From positions 61,900 through 125,899 of the forward strand of contig CAYQJS010000009.1 in the NCBI GenBank assembly GCA_964417895.1: a stretch of DNA of 64,000 bases, given 5' to 3'. Origin of the DNA: CAYQJS01 sp964417895. Its GTDB lineage: Bacteria > Chloroflexota > UBA6077 > SHYK01. Position numbers and translations under genes: made by a program. Below, piece by piece: positions 50,051-58,683 of this stretch (its first letter is position 1; the number at the start of each line of letters is the position of its first letter). The notes under the pieces are model-generated. The model saw only the letters and a list, made by a program, of their open reading frames with translations. It was not told where the DNA came from and searched no databases.

Positions 50051-51202
50051 ATGCAGATCGAAACCACGGTGGCGCGTGGGCTGGAGGGCGTGGTCTCGCA
50101 CGCGACGACCTTGAGCGAAGTCGACGGGGAGCGCGGTCGCCTCGTGATCCGGGGCTACGACGTGCACGACCTCGTGGGCAGGGCTTCGTTTGAAGAGGTG
50201 GCGTACCTCCTGTGGTACGGAGTGCTGCCTACTGCCTCGCAGGTCCGCGGCCTTCAGCTAGAGATGGCCGTGGCCCGGCGCGTTCCCGGGGCGATCGTGG
50301 ACGTGCTTCGCGGCCCTGCTCGCGAGGCAGTCGGCATGCACGCGCTGCGAATGGGCGCCGCGATGCTCTCCGTGGACGATGCCGACGTCGACGATTGGTC
50401 CGCTGAGGCGAGCCGACGTCGCGCGGTCCGGATTGCCGCCCGGATCCCCGCCCTCATCGCTCATCATTACCGGCTCAATCGCGGGGAGCCTATCGTCGAA
50501 CCGCCGGACCGTCTCGGCTTCGCGGCTGGCTATCTCTACATGCTGGAGGGTCGTGAGCCTGCGGCCGCGCGGGTAGACGCGCTTGACGCCTACATGGTTG
50601 CTGTCATCGACCATGGAATGAATGCTTCGACCTTCACGGCCCGCGTGATCGCCTCGACGGGATCGGACATGGTCTCTGCGGTGACGGGGGCCATCGGGGC
50701 TCTTAAGGGGCCCCTCCACGGTGGCGTACCCGGGCCCGTTCTGGACATGCTCACCGAAATCGGACGAGCCGAGCGGGCGGGGCCGTGGGTCAGGGCCGCC
50801 CTCGACCGTGGCGACAGGATCATGGGCTTCGGCCACCGCGTCTATAGGGTGCGCGACCCTCGGGCCGAGGTTCTCAACGACGCGGCGGAGGCGCTGGCAG
50901 AATGGAGCGGTGACCGAGCGCTTCTCGAGCTCACGCGCGAGGTGGAGCGCGTCACGGTCAAGGTTCTTGGTGAATTGAAGCCCGGCCGCGATCTGTACGC
51001 CAATGTCGAGCTCTACGCGGCGCTCGTGCTCCACGCCGCCGGCATCCCGTCGGCCATCTTTACCCCGACGTTCGCGGCGGCTCGCGCCGCCGGGTGGACC
51101 GCGCACGTGCTGGAGCAGTTCGCCGACAACCGCCTGATCCGCCCCCAGTCCATCTACGTCGGCCCGCGTGACCTAACGTACTTACCAATCGACCGGCGGT
51201 AA
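50051..51202 (+). CDS. Citrate synthase/2-methylcitrate synthase-like protein
   Basis: 383 residues from ATG 50051, which has GAGGGAGG 5 nt upstream; ATG 50036 overlaps that site. The fold is complete: the first active-site His in ALKGPLHGGVPG, the second in MGFGHRVYRVRDPR, and the CoA-binding end QSIYVGPRDLTYLPID. The catalytic Asp expected in NVDFY reads Glu (YANVELYAALVLHAAG), a change I recall from a subset of type II enzymes. It would condense acetyl- or propionyl-CoA with a 2-oxo acid. No other TCA gene adjoins; control by the divergent Lrp regulator is likely. Confidence 0.9.
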   Translation: MQIETTVARGLEGVVSHATTLSEVDGERGRLVIRGYDVHDLVGRASFEEVAYLLWYGVLPTASQVRGLQLEMAVARRVPGAIVDVLRGPAREAVGMHALRMGAAMLSVDDADVDDWSAEASRRRAVRIAARIPALIAHHYRLNRGEPIVEPPDRLGFAAGYLYMLEGREPAAARVDALDAYMVAVIDHGMNASTFTARVIASTGSDMVSAVTGAIGALKGPLHGGVPGPVLDMLTEIGRAERAGPWVRAALDRGDRIMGFGHRVYRVRDPRAEVLNDAAEALAEWSGDRALLELTREVERVTVKVLGELKPGRDLYANVELYAALVLHAAGIPSAIFTPTFAAARAAGWTAHVLEQFADNRLIRPQSIYVGPRDLTYLPIDRR

Positions 51203-51332
51203 GCCTCCCTGCCGGATCGCCGCGGCCGTGCTGACCGGCCGGAATCCGCGCAATCCTCATGCCCGCGTTGCGCGTATAGTTGGCGTCGGGCGACCGTCGC
51301 ATCCAAAAAAAAACTCGCAGGGGGTAGTAAGC

Positions 51333-51797
51333 ATGACTCGACGTGTTCTCTTCTCGATCCTGGTCCTGGGCCTACTCGTCGCGCCAGTCTCCGCCATCCT
51401 TGCGCAGGACATGATGACGATGGGCCCCGTGGGGGCCTCTGAGCATCCGACTCTGGGGTACATCCTCACCGACGCCCGGGGGGTCACGGTTTACTTCTGG
51501 CAGGGGGACACGGCGGGCGCCGAGACCAGCAACTGTTACGACGCATGCGCCGGCGCCTGGCCTCCGTTCCTCGTCGACGAGCTGGAGACGATGGAGATGG
51601 AGATGATGGGCATGATGCCCATGGGGTTCGGGGCGATCGTTCGCAACGACATGACGTACCAGCTCACCTACAACGGCTGGCCGCTCTACTACTTCGTGCG
51701 CGACACGGCGCCCGGCGACGCCAATGGCGAGGGTTCGATGGGCTTCGGTGCGCGCTGGTCGGTGGTGACCCTCGACCCCACGATGATGGGCATGTAA
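51333..51797 (+). CDS. Secreted PF03640-type repeat protein
   Basis: 154 residues from ATG 51333. The signal peptide ends VSAILAQ. Two copies of the lipoprotein-15/secreted-repeat motif follow: LGYILTDARGVTVYFWQGDT with NCYDACAGAWPPFLVD, and MTYQLTYNGWPLYYFVRDTAPGD ending ARWSVV. A Met-rich insert (METMEMEMMGMMPMG-like) between the repeats is unusual and might bind copper or another soft metal. Family function is unknown; a redox or envelope role is guessed. A run of nine A residues lies just upstream (51306-51314). Confidence 0.85.
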   Translation: MTRRVLFSILVLGLLVAPVSAILAQDMMTMGPVGASEHPTLGYILTDARGVTVYFWQGDTAGAETSNCYDACAGAWPPFLVDELETMEMEMMGMMPMGFGAIVRNDMTYQLTYNGWPLYYFVRDTAPGDANGEGSMGFGARWSVVTLDPTMMGM

Positions 51798-51874
51798 TCA
51801 CTAGCACAGAGTACAATCGGCCCGCTGACCTCGACGCCGGGCTCGCAATTGCTCGCCGGGAAGTGGAGTCGGTC

Positions 51875-52501
51875 ATGGTTGACGAGGCGCTCGATCCACG
51901 GCGAACGGCGCTCGTGTTCTTCGACATGCTCAAGCGCTACGACTACGGGCCAGACCTCGTGAGCCTGCTGCCCGAGGCCCGCCCCCAGGTGGAGGCGTGT
52001 GTCCAGCTCATGCACGCCGCTCGGGCCGCGGGAGTTCCAGTCTTCTACGCATGCGGCGCGCACCGTCCCGACGGGCGGGACCTGGCGACCGCCATCAGCG
52101 ACGACGAGTTGGCCCGTGGGGTCACGCCAGGAGCTGAGCGCCGGGGGCCTGACCCGGCCAGCCAGGCGGTGATCGACGAGCTGCGGCCCGAGCCCAGCGA
52201 CTACCTCATCAACAAGCACCGTTGGAGCATGTTCTTCCAGACCGAGCTCGAGCTGAGCCTGCACGCTCGCGACATCGACACGATCCTTCTGGCCGGAGGT
52301 TCGACGGAGGTCGGGATCGCTAGCAGCTGCTACCAAGCCCGAGATCTGGACTTCGACACGATCGTCATCAAAGAATGCGTGCGGTCGGGCCGGGGGCAGC
52401 ACGTCTCGGACTTTTTCGTAGAGCGGGTCGTGGGCGGAATCGCTCGCGTGCGAACTCTTGACCAGGTGGTCAAAATGCTGGGCCAGGGTGCCGCCCGTTG
52501 A
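51875..52501 (+). CDS. Isochorismatase-fold hydrolase lacking the catalytic Cys
   Basis: 208 residues from ATG 51875 (GTGGAG upstream). Asp17 (LVFFDMLK) and Lys114 (INKHRWSMF) of the isochorismatase-like triad are present. The position of the nucleophilic Cys is Gly147 (GGSTEVGIASSCYQA). Amidases of this fold (nicotinamidase, maleamate amidase) need the Cys, whereas true isochorismatases have Gly there (established for PhzD/EntB). It may thus cleave an ether or act on another substrate. It is a tandem paralogue of 52588-53220. Confidence 0.85.
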   Translation: MVDEALDPRRTALVFFDMLKRYDYGPDLVSLLPEARPQVEACVQLMHAARAAGVPVFYACGAHRPDGRDLATAISDDELARGVTPGAERRGPDPASQAVIDELRPEPSDYLINKHRWSMFFQTELELSLHARDIDTILLAGGSTEVGIASSCYQARDLDFDTIVIKECVRSGRGQHVSDFFVERVVGGIARVRTLDQVVKMLGQGAAR

Positions 52502-52502
52502 C

Positions 52503-52570
52503 AGGTCCCCAAGTCCCAGGTCCCAAGTGGCCGGACCCGACCTGGGACCTGGGCCTTGAGACTTGGGACT
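52503..52570. repeat. Palindromic repeat between the two isochorismatase-fold genes
   Basis: CCAAGTCCCAGGTCCCAAGT is mirrored by ACCTGGGACCTGGG and ACTTGGGACT. It is of the same word-like palindrome class as the in-frame insertions in the xdhA-like gene. Confidence 0.8.
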
Positions 52571-52587
52571 AACCCCGAGGAGGTTGC

Positions 52588-53220
52588 ATGGCAGAGCCAC
52601 CCCTCGATCCCCAGCACACGGCGCTCCTGTTCTTCGACACCTTGAAGGGCGGGAACTACGATCGCGAGACGCGGAAGCTGAGGCCGGAGAGTCAGGCTTT
52701 CATGGCGAGCTGCGTCCGGATGATGGAGGCCGCTCGGCGGCTCAGCGTGCCCATTTTCTACGCCCAGGCCAACCACCGAGAGGACGGCGCGGACTGGGCG
52801 AGCGCCATGACCGACCGCATTGGTCGACCGAGAGCCGACCGTTTCGGTCGCTCCCGTATCCACCCGGGCTCGCACGCTGGGTCGTGGGAGGCCGAGATCG
52901 TCGACGAGCTAACGCCCCGGCCCGGCGACTACCGAGTCCATAAGCACCGCTACAGCGCCTTCCATGGGACCCATCTGGAGCTGAGCCTTCGGACGGCGGG
53001 CGTCATCAACGTCCTGCTCGCCGGCGGGGCTACCCAGTCCGGGATCGCCAGCACGGCCTACTCGGGACGCGACCGCGACTTCAATATGGTGCTGCTCCGC
53101 GATGCCATCCGAACAGGCGACGATGAGATCCAAGACTACTTCATGACGCACGTGTTCCCCCGTCTGGGCAGAGTGCGGACCGTGGACGAAGCGGTCGTGC
53201 TCCTGGAGGCCGGGCGGTAG
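52588..53220 (+). CDS. Isochorismatase-fold hydrolase lacking the catalytic Cys (paralogue)
   Basis: 210 residues from ATG 52588 with GAGGAGG upstream. Asp17 (LLFFDTLK) and Lys119 (VHKHRYSAF) are present and the Cys position is Gly152 (GGATQSGIASTAYSG). Overall layout and length match the gene 86 bp upstream, so the pair arose by tandem duplication. Substrate unknown; the two may form a heteromer or act on related compounds. Confidence 0.85.
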   Translation: MAEPPLDPQHTALLFFDTLKGGNYDRETRKLRPESQAFMASCVRMMEAARRLSVPIFYAQANHREDGADWASAMTDRIGRPRADRFGRSRIHPGSHAGSWEAEIVDELTPRPGDYRVHKHRYSAFHGTHLELSLRTAGVINVLLAGGATQSGIASTAYSGRDRDFNMVLLRDAIRTGDDEIQDYFMTHVFPRLGRVRTVDEAVVLLEAGR

Positions 53221-53255
53221 GCCGCGCTTCGCCTTGCCGGCGACAAGCGAGTCGT

Positions 53256-53374
53256 AAGTTCGTGCCCGGGGACGTCACCCTCTCCCCCACCCCTCCCCCG
53301 TCGAGGGGGAGGGGTGGGGCGCTGTCCCCTTCCCCTTGGCGGGGGAGGGCTAGGGAGAGGGGGATCACGAACTT
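53256..53374. repeat. Composite intergenic palindrome
   Basis: AAGTTCGTG (53256-53264) and CACGAACTT (53366-53374) bracket two GC palindromes (CCCTCTCCCCCACCCC/GAGGGGGAGGGG and CCTTCCCCTTGGCGGGGGAGGG). The outer arms suggest a mobile unit with its own ends. It fills most of the gap before mutY. Confidence 0.75.
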
Positions 53375-53413
53375 CTGCGATCCTGTACTGTTAGCGCGTC
53401 ATCGTGTCGCCAA

Positions 53414-54322
53414 ATGACCGTTCAGGCTGAAACTCAGGCCTCTTTCGACCCTCGCCAGGCCCTCCTCGAGTGGTACCAACGCCATCGCCGGGTCCTCCCC
53501 TGGCGACGCGACGGGAACCCATACTCGGTGCTGGTCTCCGAGATCATGCTGCACCAGACACAGGTCGACCGCGTCGTGCCGTACTTCGAGGCGTTCGTCG
53601 CCCGGTTTCCGACCTTCGAGGCCCTGGCCTCGGCGAGCCGCGCTGAAGTCATCCGCCTCTGGGCCGGGCTCGGGTACAACCGCCGAGCCGTGGCGCTCCA
53701 CGAGGCGGCCCAGATCGTCGTGCAGCGCCACGGCGGTCGGCTCCCCACAGACCGACGCTCGCTGGAGGAGCTACCGGGGGTGGGCCGGTACACCGCCGGC
53801 GCAATCCTGAGCATCGCCCTCGGCAAGGACGAGCCGGCTCTGGACACGAACGCTCGACGCGTCCTCACGCGATACACGCACGATCGGCGCCTGCCCGGGG
53901 CCCGAGCGCTGGAGGACACCGCCCGAGCGCTGCTGCCGAGCGGGCGCGCCGGGGAGTGGAACCAGGCCTTGATGGACCTTGCGGCCAGCGTCTGCCTCGC
54001 CCGTCGGCCACGCTGTCTGATCTGCCCGATCAGGCAGGGGTGCGGAGCCGCCGAGCGGGGCGAAGGATGGCGGAGCGTGCCTCCCCGCCGCGCCAGTCCA
54101 TACGGCGGATCAGTCCGTTACTTCCGCGGCCGACTTCTGAGGGAGCTCAACCGGCTGCCGGTCGGCGCGGTCGATTCGCTGGCCAAAGTGGCAGGGAGGC
54201 TGGCCCAGCAGGGCGTGGCCGAGCCGGCCGCCGGCTGGCACGAGGTCGGCAGGGCGCTGGAGCGCGACGGGCTGGCGCGCATCGGGCAAAGCCCGGAGGG
54301 CCCCGTGATAGGCATAGGTTGA
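53414..54322 (+). CDS. mutY: A/G-specific adenine glycosylase (MutY-like)
   Basis: 302 residues, ATG 53414; no clear ribosome site, so the mRNA may have a very short leader. Catalytic Glu43 (SEIMLHQTQV), helix-hairpin-helix LPGVGRYTAGAI (120-131), catalytic Asp144 (ALDTNARRVL) and the 4Fe-4S ligands Cys194, 201, 204 and 210 (C-x6-C-x2-C-x5-C) are all present. The C-terminal NUDIX-like 8-oxoG-recognition domain is short and poorly matched (about 80 residues). It removes A opposite 8-oxoG. MutM lies 5 kb downstream. Confidence 0.92.
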   Translation: MTVQAETQASFDPRQALLEWYQRHRRVLPWRRDGNPYSVLVSEIMLHQTQVDRVVPYFEAFVARFPTFEALASASRAEVIRLWAGLGYNRRAVALHEAAQIVVQRHGGRLPTDRRSLEELPGVGRYTAGAILSIALGKDEPALDTNARRVLTRYTHDRRLPGARALEDTARALLPSGRAGEWNQALMDLAASVCLARRPRCLICPIRQGCGAAERGEGWRSVPPRRASPYGGSVRYFRGRLLRELNRLPVGAVDSLAKVAGRLAQQGVAEPAAGWHEVGRALERDGLARIGQSPEGPVIGIG

Positions 54323-54360
54323 AGGGGCAGTTGCGCTACCCATAGCGTCAGGCGCACAAT

Positions 54361-55305
54361 GTGCCCATGAGCCACATACGTTACATCGAGCAGCCGAATC
54401 TCAGGCGACCCGTCCTCATCCTCGCGTTCGCCGGCTGGAACGACGCCTCGGAGGTGGCTACGACTGCCGTGCGATTCCTCGTCAGTCGGTGGGAGGCGAA
54501 GAAGTTCGCAGATCTCGACCCTGAGGAGTTCTACAACTTCGCCCGCGTTCGGCCCCACGTCAAGCTCGAGGAGGACCACACCCGCGTCGTCACTTGGCCC
54601 GAGAACGCCTTCTACTACCACGTCGACCCCACGCTCGACCGCGACTTCGTGCTACTGGTGGGCATCGAACCGAATCTGAAGTGGCGGACGTTCTGCGAAG
54701 AGATTCTCGGCGTGTGCCGCACGGTAGAGGTTGCGAGTGCCCTCTCCCTCGGGGGCCTCATCGCGGACGTGCCCCATACGCGGGCCCCTCGCCTTACGGC
54801 ATTCTCGACCGACCCGGAGCTCATCGCCCGCTTCCCGGAGCTGGCGATTCGGCGGACGCGTTACCAGGGCCCGACGGGGATCGTTGGGGTACTCTCCGAC
54901 GCGTTCACCAAGGGCCAGATCCCGGTAGGCAGCCTCTGGGGGAACGTGCCGCACTACATCTCGGCCTCGCCAAACCCCAAAGTGGTCAGCGCCCTGCTTT
55001 CCCGCCTCAGCACCATCTACGGGCTGGGCCTTGACCTTTCCGAGATGGAGCGAGCCGGACGGCGCTTCGAACGCCAGGTGAACGAGGCGCTGATGCACAA
55101 CCCCGAGGTTTCCCAGTACGTCAAGCAGCTCGAGGAGCGCGACGAGCGGGGGGAGGCCGAGGAGACTGCCCCTGAGCGCCCCCCCTCCACAGGGGGTGAG
55201 CTCCCACGTGGCGAAGACGTCGTGCGGCAGTTGGAAGAGTTCCTGAAGCTGCGGTCTACGGAGAAGACCGAGGACGAAGGGGACGACGAGCCCCGACGAA
55301 ACTAA
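54361..55305 (+). CDS. PAC2 family protein
   Basis: 314 residues; GTG 54361 or the next ATG 54367 starts it. The PAC2 fold is shown by RPVLILAFAGWNDASEVATT near the start, then EVASALSLGGLIADVPHTRA and YQGPTGIVGVLSDAFTKGQ, and LWGNVPHYISASPNPK later. Archaeal and eukaryotic relatives assist proteasome assembly; in actinobacteria and some other bacteria the role is not fixed. The C-terminal 60 residues are acidic and unstructured. It follows mutY by 38 bp and may be co-transcribed. Confidence 0.9.
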   Translation: MPMSHIRYIEQPNLRRPVLILAFAGWNDASEVATTAVRFLVSRWEAKKFADLDPEEFYNFARVRPHVKLEEDHTRVVTWPENAFYYHVDPTLDRDFVLLVGIEPNLKWRTFCEEILGVCRTVEVASALSLGGLIADVPHTRAPRLTAFSTDPELIARFPELAIRRTRYQGPTGIVGVLSDAFTKGQIPVGSLWGNVPHYISASPNPKVVSALLSRLSTIYGLGLDLSEMERAGRRFERQVNEALMHNPEVSQYVKQLEERDERGEAEETAPERPPSTGGELPRGEDVVRQLEEFLKLRSTEKTEDEGDDEPRRN

Positions 55306-55536
55306 GCGCCTCGACGTAGTTGGTTCGTAGGTTGCTGACGGTCGCTGTGGCCGTCCGTGCCACCATAGGGGCGAGGCATGCCTCGCCCGCCCTCCAATGT
55401 CGGGGTACGCGGGTCGGGCTTGCCCGACCCCTACCGAATGCCGGCCCAACCCAGGGCTAAACTGCGACAGAATTCGGTGCGACCGGTTAGACGGCGCTCT
55501 GGGTTGCGGCTGCGTGCCCTAGCGGTCTGTCCGCAA

Positions 55537-55636
55537 TGTCATCCTGAGCGAAGCGAAGGATCTCCCGGCGATTGCCAGTGAAGAGCTTTGCTCGGTAGCT
55601 GCGGGAGATCCTTCGGCCTACGGCCTTAGGATGACA
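55537..55636. repeat. 100-bp palindromic repeat (GATCCTTCG type)
   Basis: TGTCATCCTGAGCGAAGCGA with GGATCTCCCG on the left is mirrored by CGGGAGATCCTTCGG and TAGGATGACA on the right. This sequence class is very common between genes in Chloroflexota-like genomes (recollection). It occupies the 55306-55652 gap, which otherwise shows no gene. Confidence 0.85.
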
Positions 55637-55652
55637 CTTTACGGTCGTGCGC

Positions 55653-56123
55653 TTAGCGGATTTCGATAATGGTCAAGCGCCGGATGCCGGCCGGAGTCTC
55701 GACACTCACTTCTTCCTTGGCGCGGTGGCCCAGGAGCGCGCGGCCTACGGGCGAGGTTTCCGAGATGCGACCGAGCCTGGGATCGGCTTCGGCGTGGTCC
55801 ACGATCACGTACTCTTCTTGCTCGCCGTCTGTGTCGCGAATCACTACGTGGGCACCGATTCCAACCTCAGTATGACGCTCGTTGGTCTCCGGGACTAGCT
55901 CCACCTCGGAGAGGGTGCGCTCCAACTCGGCGATGCGCTGCTCGAGGAGTGCCAGGTCGGTCTTAGCGTCCTCGTAGGCGGTGCTGTCGCCGGAATCGCC
56001 GTGCGACTCCTCGCGCGCCTGACGGATGCGATCGGCCACCTCGTGGCGGCGGACATGGGTCAGGTGCTCGAGCTCGGCGTTGAGCCGGGCGACTCCCTCG
56101 GAGGTCAGTCGGACCTTGGCCAT
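55653..56123 (-). CDS. greA: Transcription elongation factor GreA
   Basis: 156 residues from ATG 56123 with AAGGACA 10 nt upstream; the frame extends to 56225 without a ribosome site. The N-terminal coiled coil (LTSEGVARLNAELEHL to LLEQRIAELERTLSEVE) carries the acidic tip around GDSGDSTAYEDAK. The C-terminal FKBP-like domain has GAHVVIRDTDGEQEEYVIV and TSPVGRALLGH. It rescues backtracked RNA polymerase by stimulating transcript cleavage. A single gene. Confidence 0.93.
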   Translation of the reverse strand: MAKVRLTSEGVARLNAELEHLTHVRRHEVADRIRQAREESHGDSGDSTAYEDAKTDLALLEQRIAELERTLSEVELVPETNERHTEVGIGAHVVIRDTDGEQEEYVIVDHAEADPRLGRISETSPVGRALLGHRAKEEVSVETPAGIRRLTIIEIR

Positions 56124-56384
56124 CTGAACGGATTGTCCTTTCTCGCGGGCCAGTCTGCGGTAGGCAGGAGCAATAAGCGCCCGCCCTGGCGACGCCTCTC
56201 TAATCCAGTGTTTTAGAGAATACACGACCGTTATGCAAGAGCGCTGGCGCCTGATTCGACCTGGGAGCGGGCTGATCCGCAGCGGGTGGCTGCGTGCCGT
56301 GAAGCGGCGGGCTGAGCACCCGTTTTGAACGCTTGACCGGTCGCCAGCGCCGGCACTAAGGTACGGCGTCCGGCGATACCGAGG

Positions 56385-57053
56385 TTGCTCGTGCCCGACA
56401 TTTCGTCGATATTCCTGCTCGTCTTCGTGGTCTCATTGGGCCTCACTTTCGTCACGTTCGCGGCCGGCGTCGCCAATCTGAGCATCCCCGGCCTCCACCA
56501 CGCGGACCTGCACGGCCATGTGGGTGATGTCGCTCACGCCGGAGCCCACGCCCCCGACGTGGGCCATGGCGATGCCGGACACGGGGCCGCGCAAGGGCAG
56601 GGAGCCGACGGAGGCGTCCCGCCGTTCAACATGACGACGATCCTCGCGTTTTTCACGTGGTTCGGCGGAGCCGGCTTCGTCCTCACCGCTTACTTCGGCG
56701 TGCTCACGGCAGTGGCCGTCGCACTGGCGGCGCTCATCGGGCTCGGCGGGGGCGCGCTCGTGTTCACGTTCCTGGTCCGCGTCTTGCTTCCCGGGCAGAC
56801 GCCCTATCTCGCGCCTGAGGACTACGAGATGGCAGGCACCATCGGCCGCCTGAGTGTCGGGATTCGCGAGGGCGGCACCGGCGAGCTTGTGTACAGCAAG
56901 GGTGGAACGCGGCGTGTGGCGAGCGCGCGGAGCGAGGACGGGAAGCAAATGGAGCAAGGCGCGGAGGTCGTGGTGGTGCGGCAGGAGCGCGGGATTGCGT
57001 ACGTCCAGCGCTTCAACGAGTTCATGGAGCCCCGGCCCGGGGCGGGCCAGTAG
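56385..57053 (+). CDS. NfeD/YuaF-like membrane protein
   Basis: 222 residues; TTG 56385 or GTG 56391, the latter better spaced from CGAGG. TM1 (IFLLVFVVSLGLTFVTF), a His/Asp/Ala-rich loop (56500-56610), TM2 and TM3 (~85-135), and a C-terminal OB-fold-like domain (YEMAGTIGRLSVGIREGG to IAYVQRF). YuaF/NfeD proteins partner flotillins in membrane microdomains, and a flotillin gene follows 9 bp after the stop, which supports the call. Confidence 0.8.
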   Translation: MLVPDISSIFLLVFVVSLGLTFVTFAAGVANLSIPGLHHADLHGHVGDVAHAGAHAPDVGHGDAGHGAAQGQGADGGVPPFNMTTILAFFTWFGGAGFVLTAYFGVLTAVAVALAALIGLGGGALVFTFLVRVLLPGQTPYLAPEDYEMAGTIGRLSVGIREGGTGELVYSKGGTRRVASARSEDGKQMEQGAEVVVVRQERGIAYVQRFNEFMEPRPGAGQ

Positions 57054-57062
57054 GAGGTGGAC

Positions 57063-58499
57063 ATGTCAGATCTAGGGCCAATCATCGTCATCGCGGTGCT
57101 CATCGTCGTCAGCATGCTTGCCCTGTTTGCCATCCTGGGCAGCATGTTCCGCAAAGTCGGGCCTAACCAGGCCCTCATCGTGTACGGCTTCGGCGGCACT
57201 AACATCGTCCAGGGGGGCGGCCGCGTCATCTGGCCGATGGTTCAAAGCGCGCGCGAGCTGTCCCTCGAGCTGATGTCTTTCGACGTGGCGCCCGAGCAGG
57301 ACCTCTACACCACGCAGGGCGTCGCCGTAACGGTTGAGGCAGTCGCCCAGATCAAAGTGCGCTCCGATCCCGAGAGCGTCCAGACCGCGGCCGAGCAGTT
57401 CCTCAACAAAGAGCAACAGGAGCGCGAGGCTCTGATCCGACTTGTGATGGAGGGCCATCTGCGGGGCATCGTGGGCCAGCTGACGGTCGAGCAGATCGTG
57501 AAGGAGCCGGAGATGGTCTCGGACAAGGTGCGCACCACCTGCGCCGAGGACCTGAATAAGATGGGGCTCGAGTTGATCTCCTTCACGATCAGGGAAGTTC
57601 GGGACCAGAACGAGTACATCGCCAACATGGGCAAACCCGACATCGCCCGCATCAAACGGGAAGCGGACATCGCCGCGGCCGAGGCGGGGCGCGACACCTC
57701 CATTCGGCGCGCCGTAGCTGAGCGGGAGTCTGCCGTCGCGCGCGCGCAGGCTGACCAGGAGCGCGTCATCGCGGAAACGGCCTCACTCACGCGCCAGGCG
57801 GAGGCTCAGCGTGACCTGGACCTGAAGAAGGCGGAGTATCAGACCACCGTCCAGACCCAGCAGGCGAAGACCGACAAGGCCTATGAGCTGCAGGCCAACG
57901 TGATGCAGCAGCAAGTCGTGTCCGAGCAGGTCAAGATCGAGCAGGTCCAACGCGAGGAGCAGGTGAAGGTACAGGAAGCGGAGATCCGGCGCCGAGAGCT
58001 GGAGCTGGTTGCTACGGTCCAGAAGCCGGCGGAGGCCGAGCGCCAGCGGGTGGAGATCCTGGCCGAGGCGGCGCGGCAGCGTCGCGCGGTCGAGGCTGAG
58101 GGTGAAGCCCAGGCTATCCGCGCGCAGGGCTCGGCGGAGGCCGATATTGTGCGCCAGAAGGGCGATGCCGAGGCCGACGCCATGCACGCCAGGGCGTCGG
58201 CCTACGCGGAGTACACGCAGGCGGCCGTTCTGGATAGGATGCTCGCCAGCCTGCCCGAGCTGGCGCGGGCCATGTCATCATCTCTGTCTAACGTCGACCG
58301 TATCACTATCATCTCCGACGGTCACGCCGGAGCGAGCAGCCAGATAACGGGTGAGGTTGCCCGCATGGTGGCCCAGGTGCCCACCCTGCTCGAGACCATC
58401 ACCGGTATGAGCATCCCTGAGATGGTGAAGCGGCTCCAGGAGATCCAGGCCGCGCCGGCCCAGGTGAAAGCCTCGCCGCAATCCGACCGGGAGAGCTAA
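57063..58499 (+). CDS. floA: Flotillin family protein
   Basis: 478 residues from ATG 57063 with TAGGAGG 6 nt upstream. N-terminal membrane segment (IIVIAVLIVVSMLALFAIL), SPFH domain (~35-210: GPNQALIVYGFGG, EQDLYTTQGVAVTVEAVAQIKV, LRGIVGQLTVEQIVK), and then a long Glu/Ala-rich coiled coil (~215-400). The tail is typical of flotillins (QAAVLDRMLASLPELARAM). It builds oligomeric membrane scaffolds. It forms an operon with the NfeD-like gene. The length matches the FloT/YuaG type rather than the short FloA type, so the symbol is provisional. Confidence 0.9.
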   Translation: MSDLGPIIVIAVLIVVSMLALFAILGSMFRKVGPNQALIVYGFGGTNIVQGGGRVIWPMVQSARELSLELMSFDVAPEQDLYTTQGVAVTVEAVAQIKVRSDPESVQTAAEQFLNKEQQEREALIRLVMEGHLRGIVGQLTVEQIVKEPEMVSDKVRTTCAEDLNKMGLELISFTIREVRDQNEYIANMGKPDIARIKREADIAAAEAGRDTSIRRAVAERESAVARAQADQERVIAETASLTRQAEAQRDLDLKKAEYQTTVQTQQAKTDKAYELQANVMQQQVVSEQVKIEQVQREEQVKVQEAEIRRRELELVATVQKPAEAERQRVEILAEAARQRRAVEAEGEAQAIRAQGSAEADIVRQKGDAEADAMHARASAYAEYTQAAVLDRMLASLPELARAMSSSLSNVDRITIISDGHAGASSQITGEVARMVAQVPTLLETITGMSIPEMVKRLQEIQAAPAQVKASPQSDRES

Positions 58500-58524
58500 T
58501 GGGTCGCATGAACATCGGCGTTAC

Positions 58525-58560
58525 TCCCCTCCCCCTCGACGGGGGAGGGATGGGGTGGGG
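58525..58560. repeat. Intergenic GC palindrome
   Basis: CCCCTCCCCCTCGACGGGGG continues into AGGGATGGGGTGGGG. A closely similar unit lies at 59991-60025 before the aminopeptidase gene (CCCCTCCCCCAGCATC/AGGGGAGGGG). Confidence 0.75.
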
Positions 58561-58683
58561 GTGACCGTGACTCCGATATACGGAACTGGCCCATCAGTGG
58601 TGCGCCATCACCAAAGGGCGGGCCGCGTCAGTTGGGTCGCCCATCCACGTTTCTACGTGCATGAGCGTCAAGAGCGACGGCCC

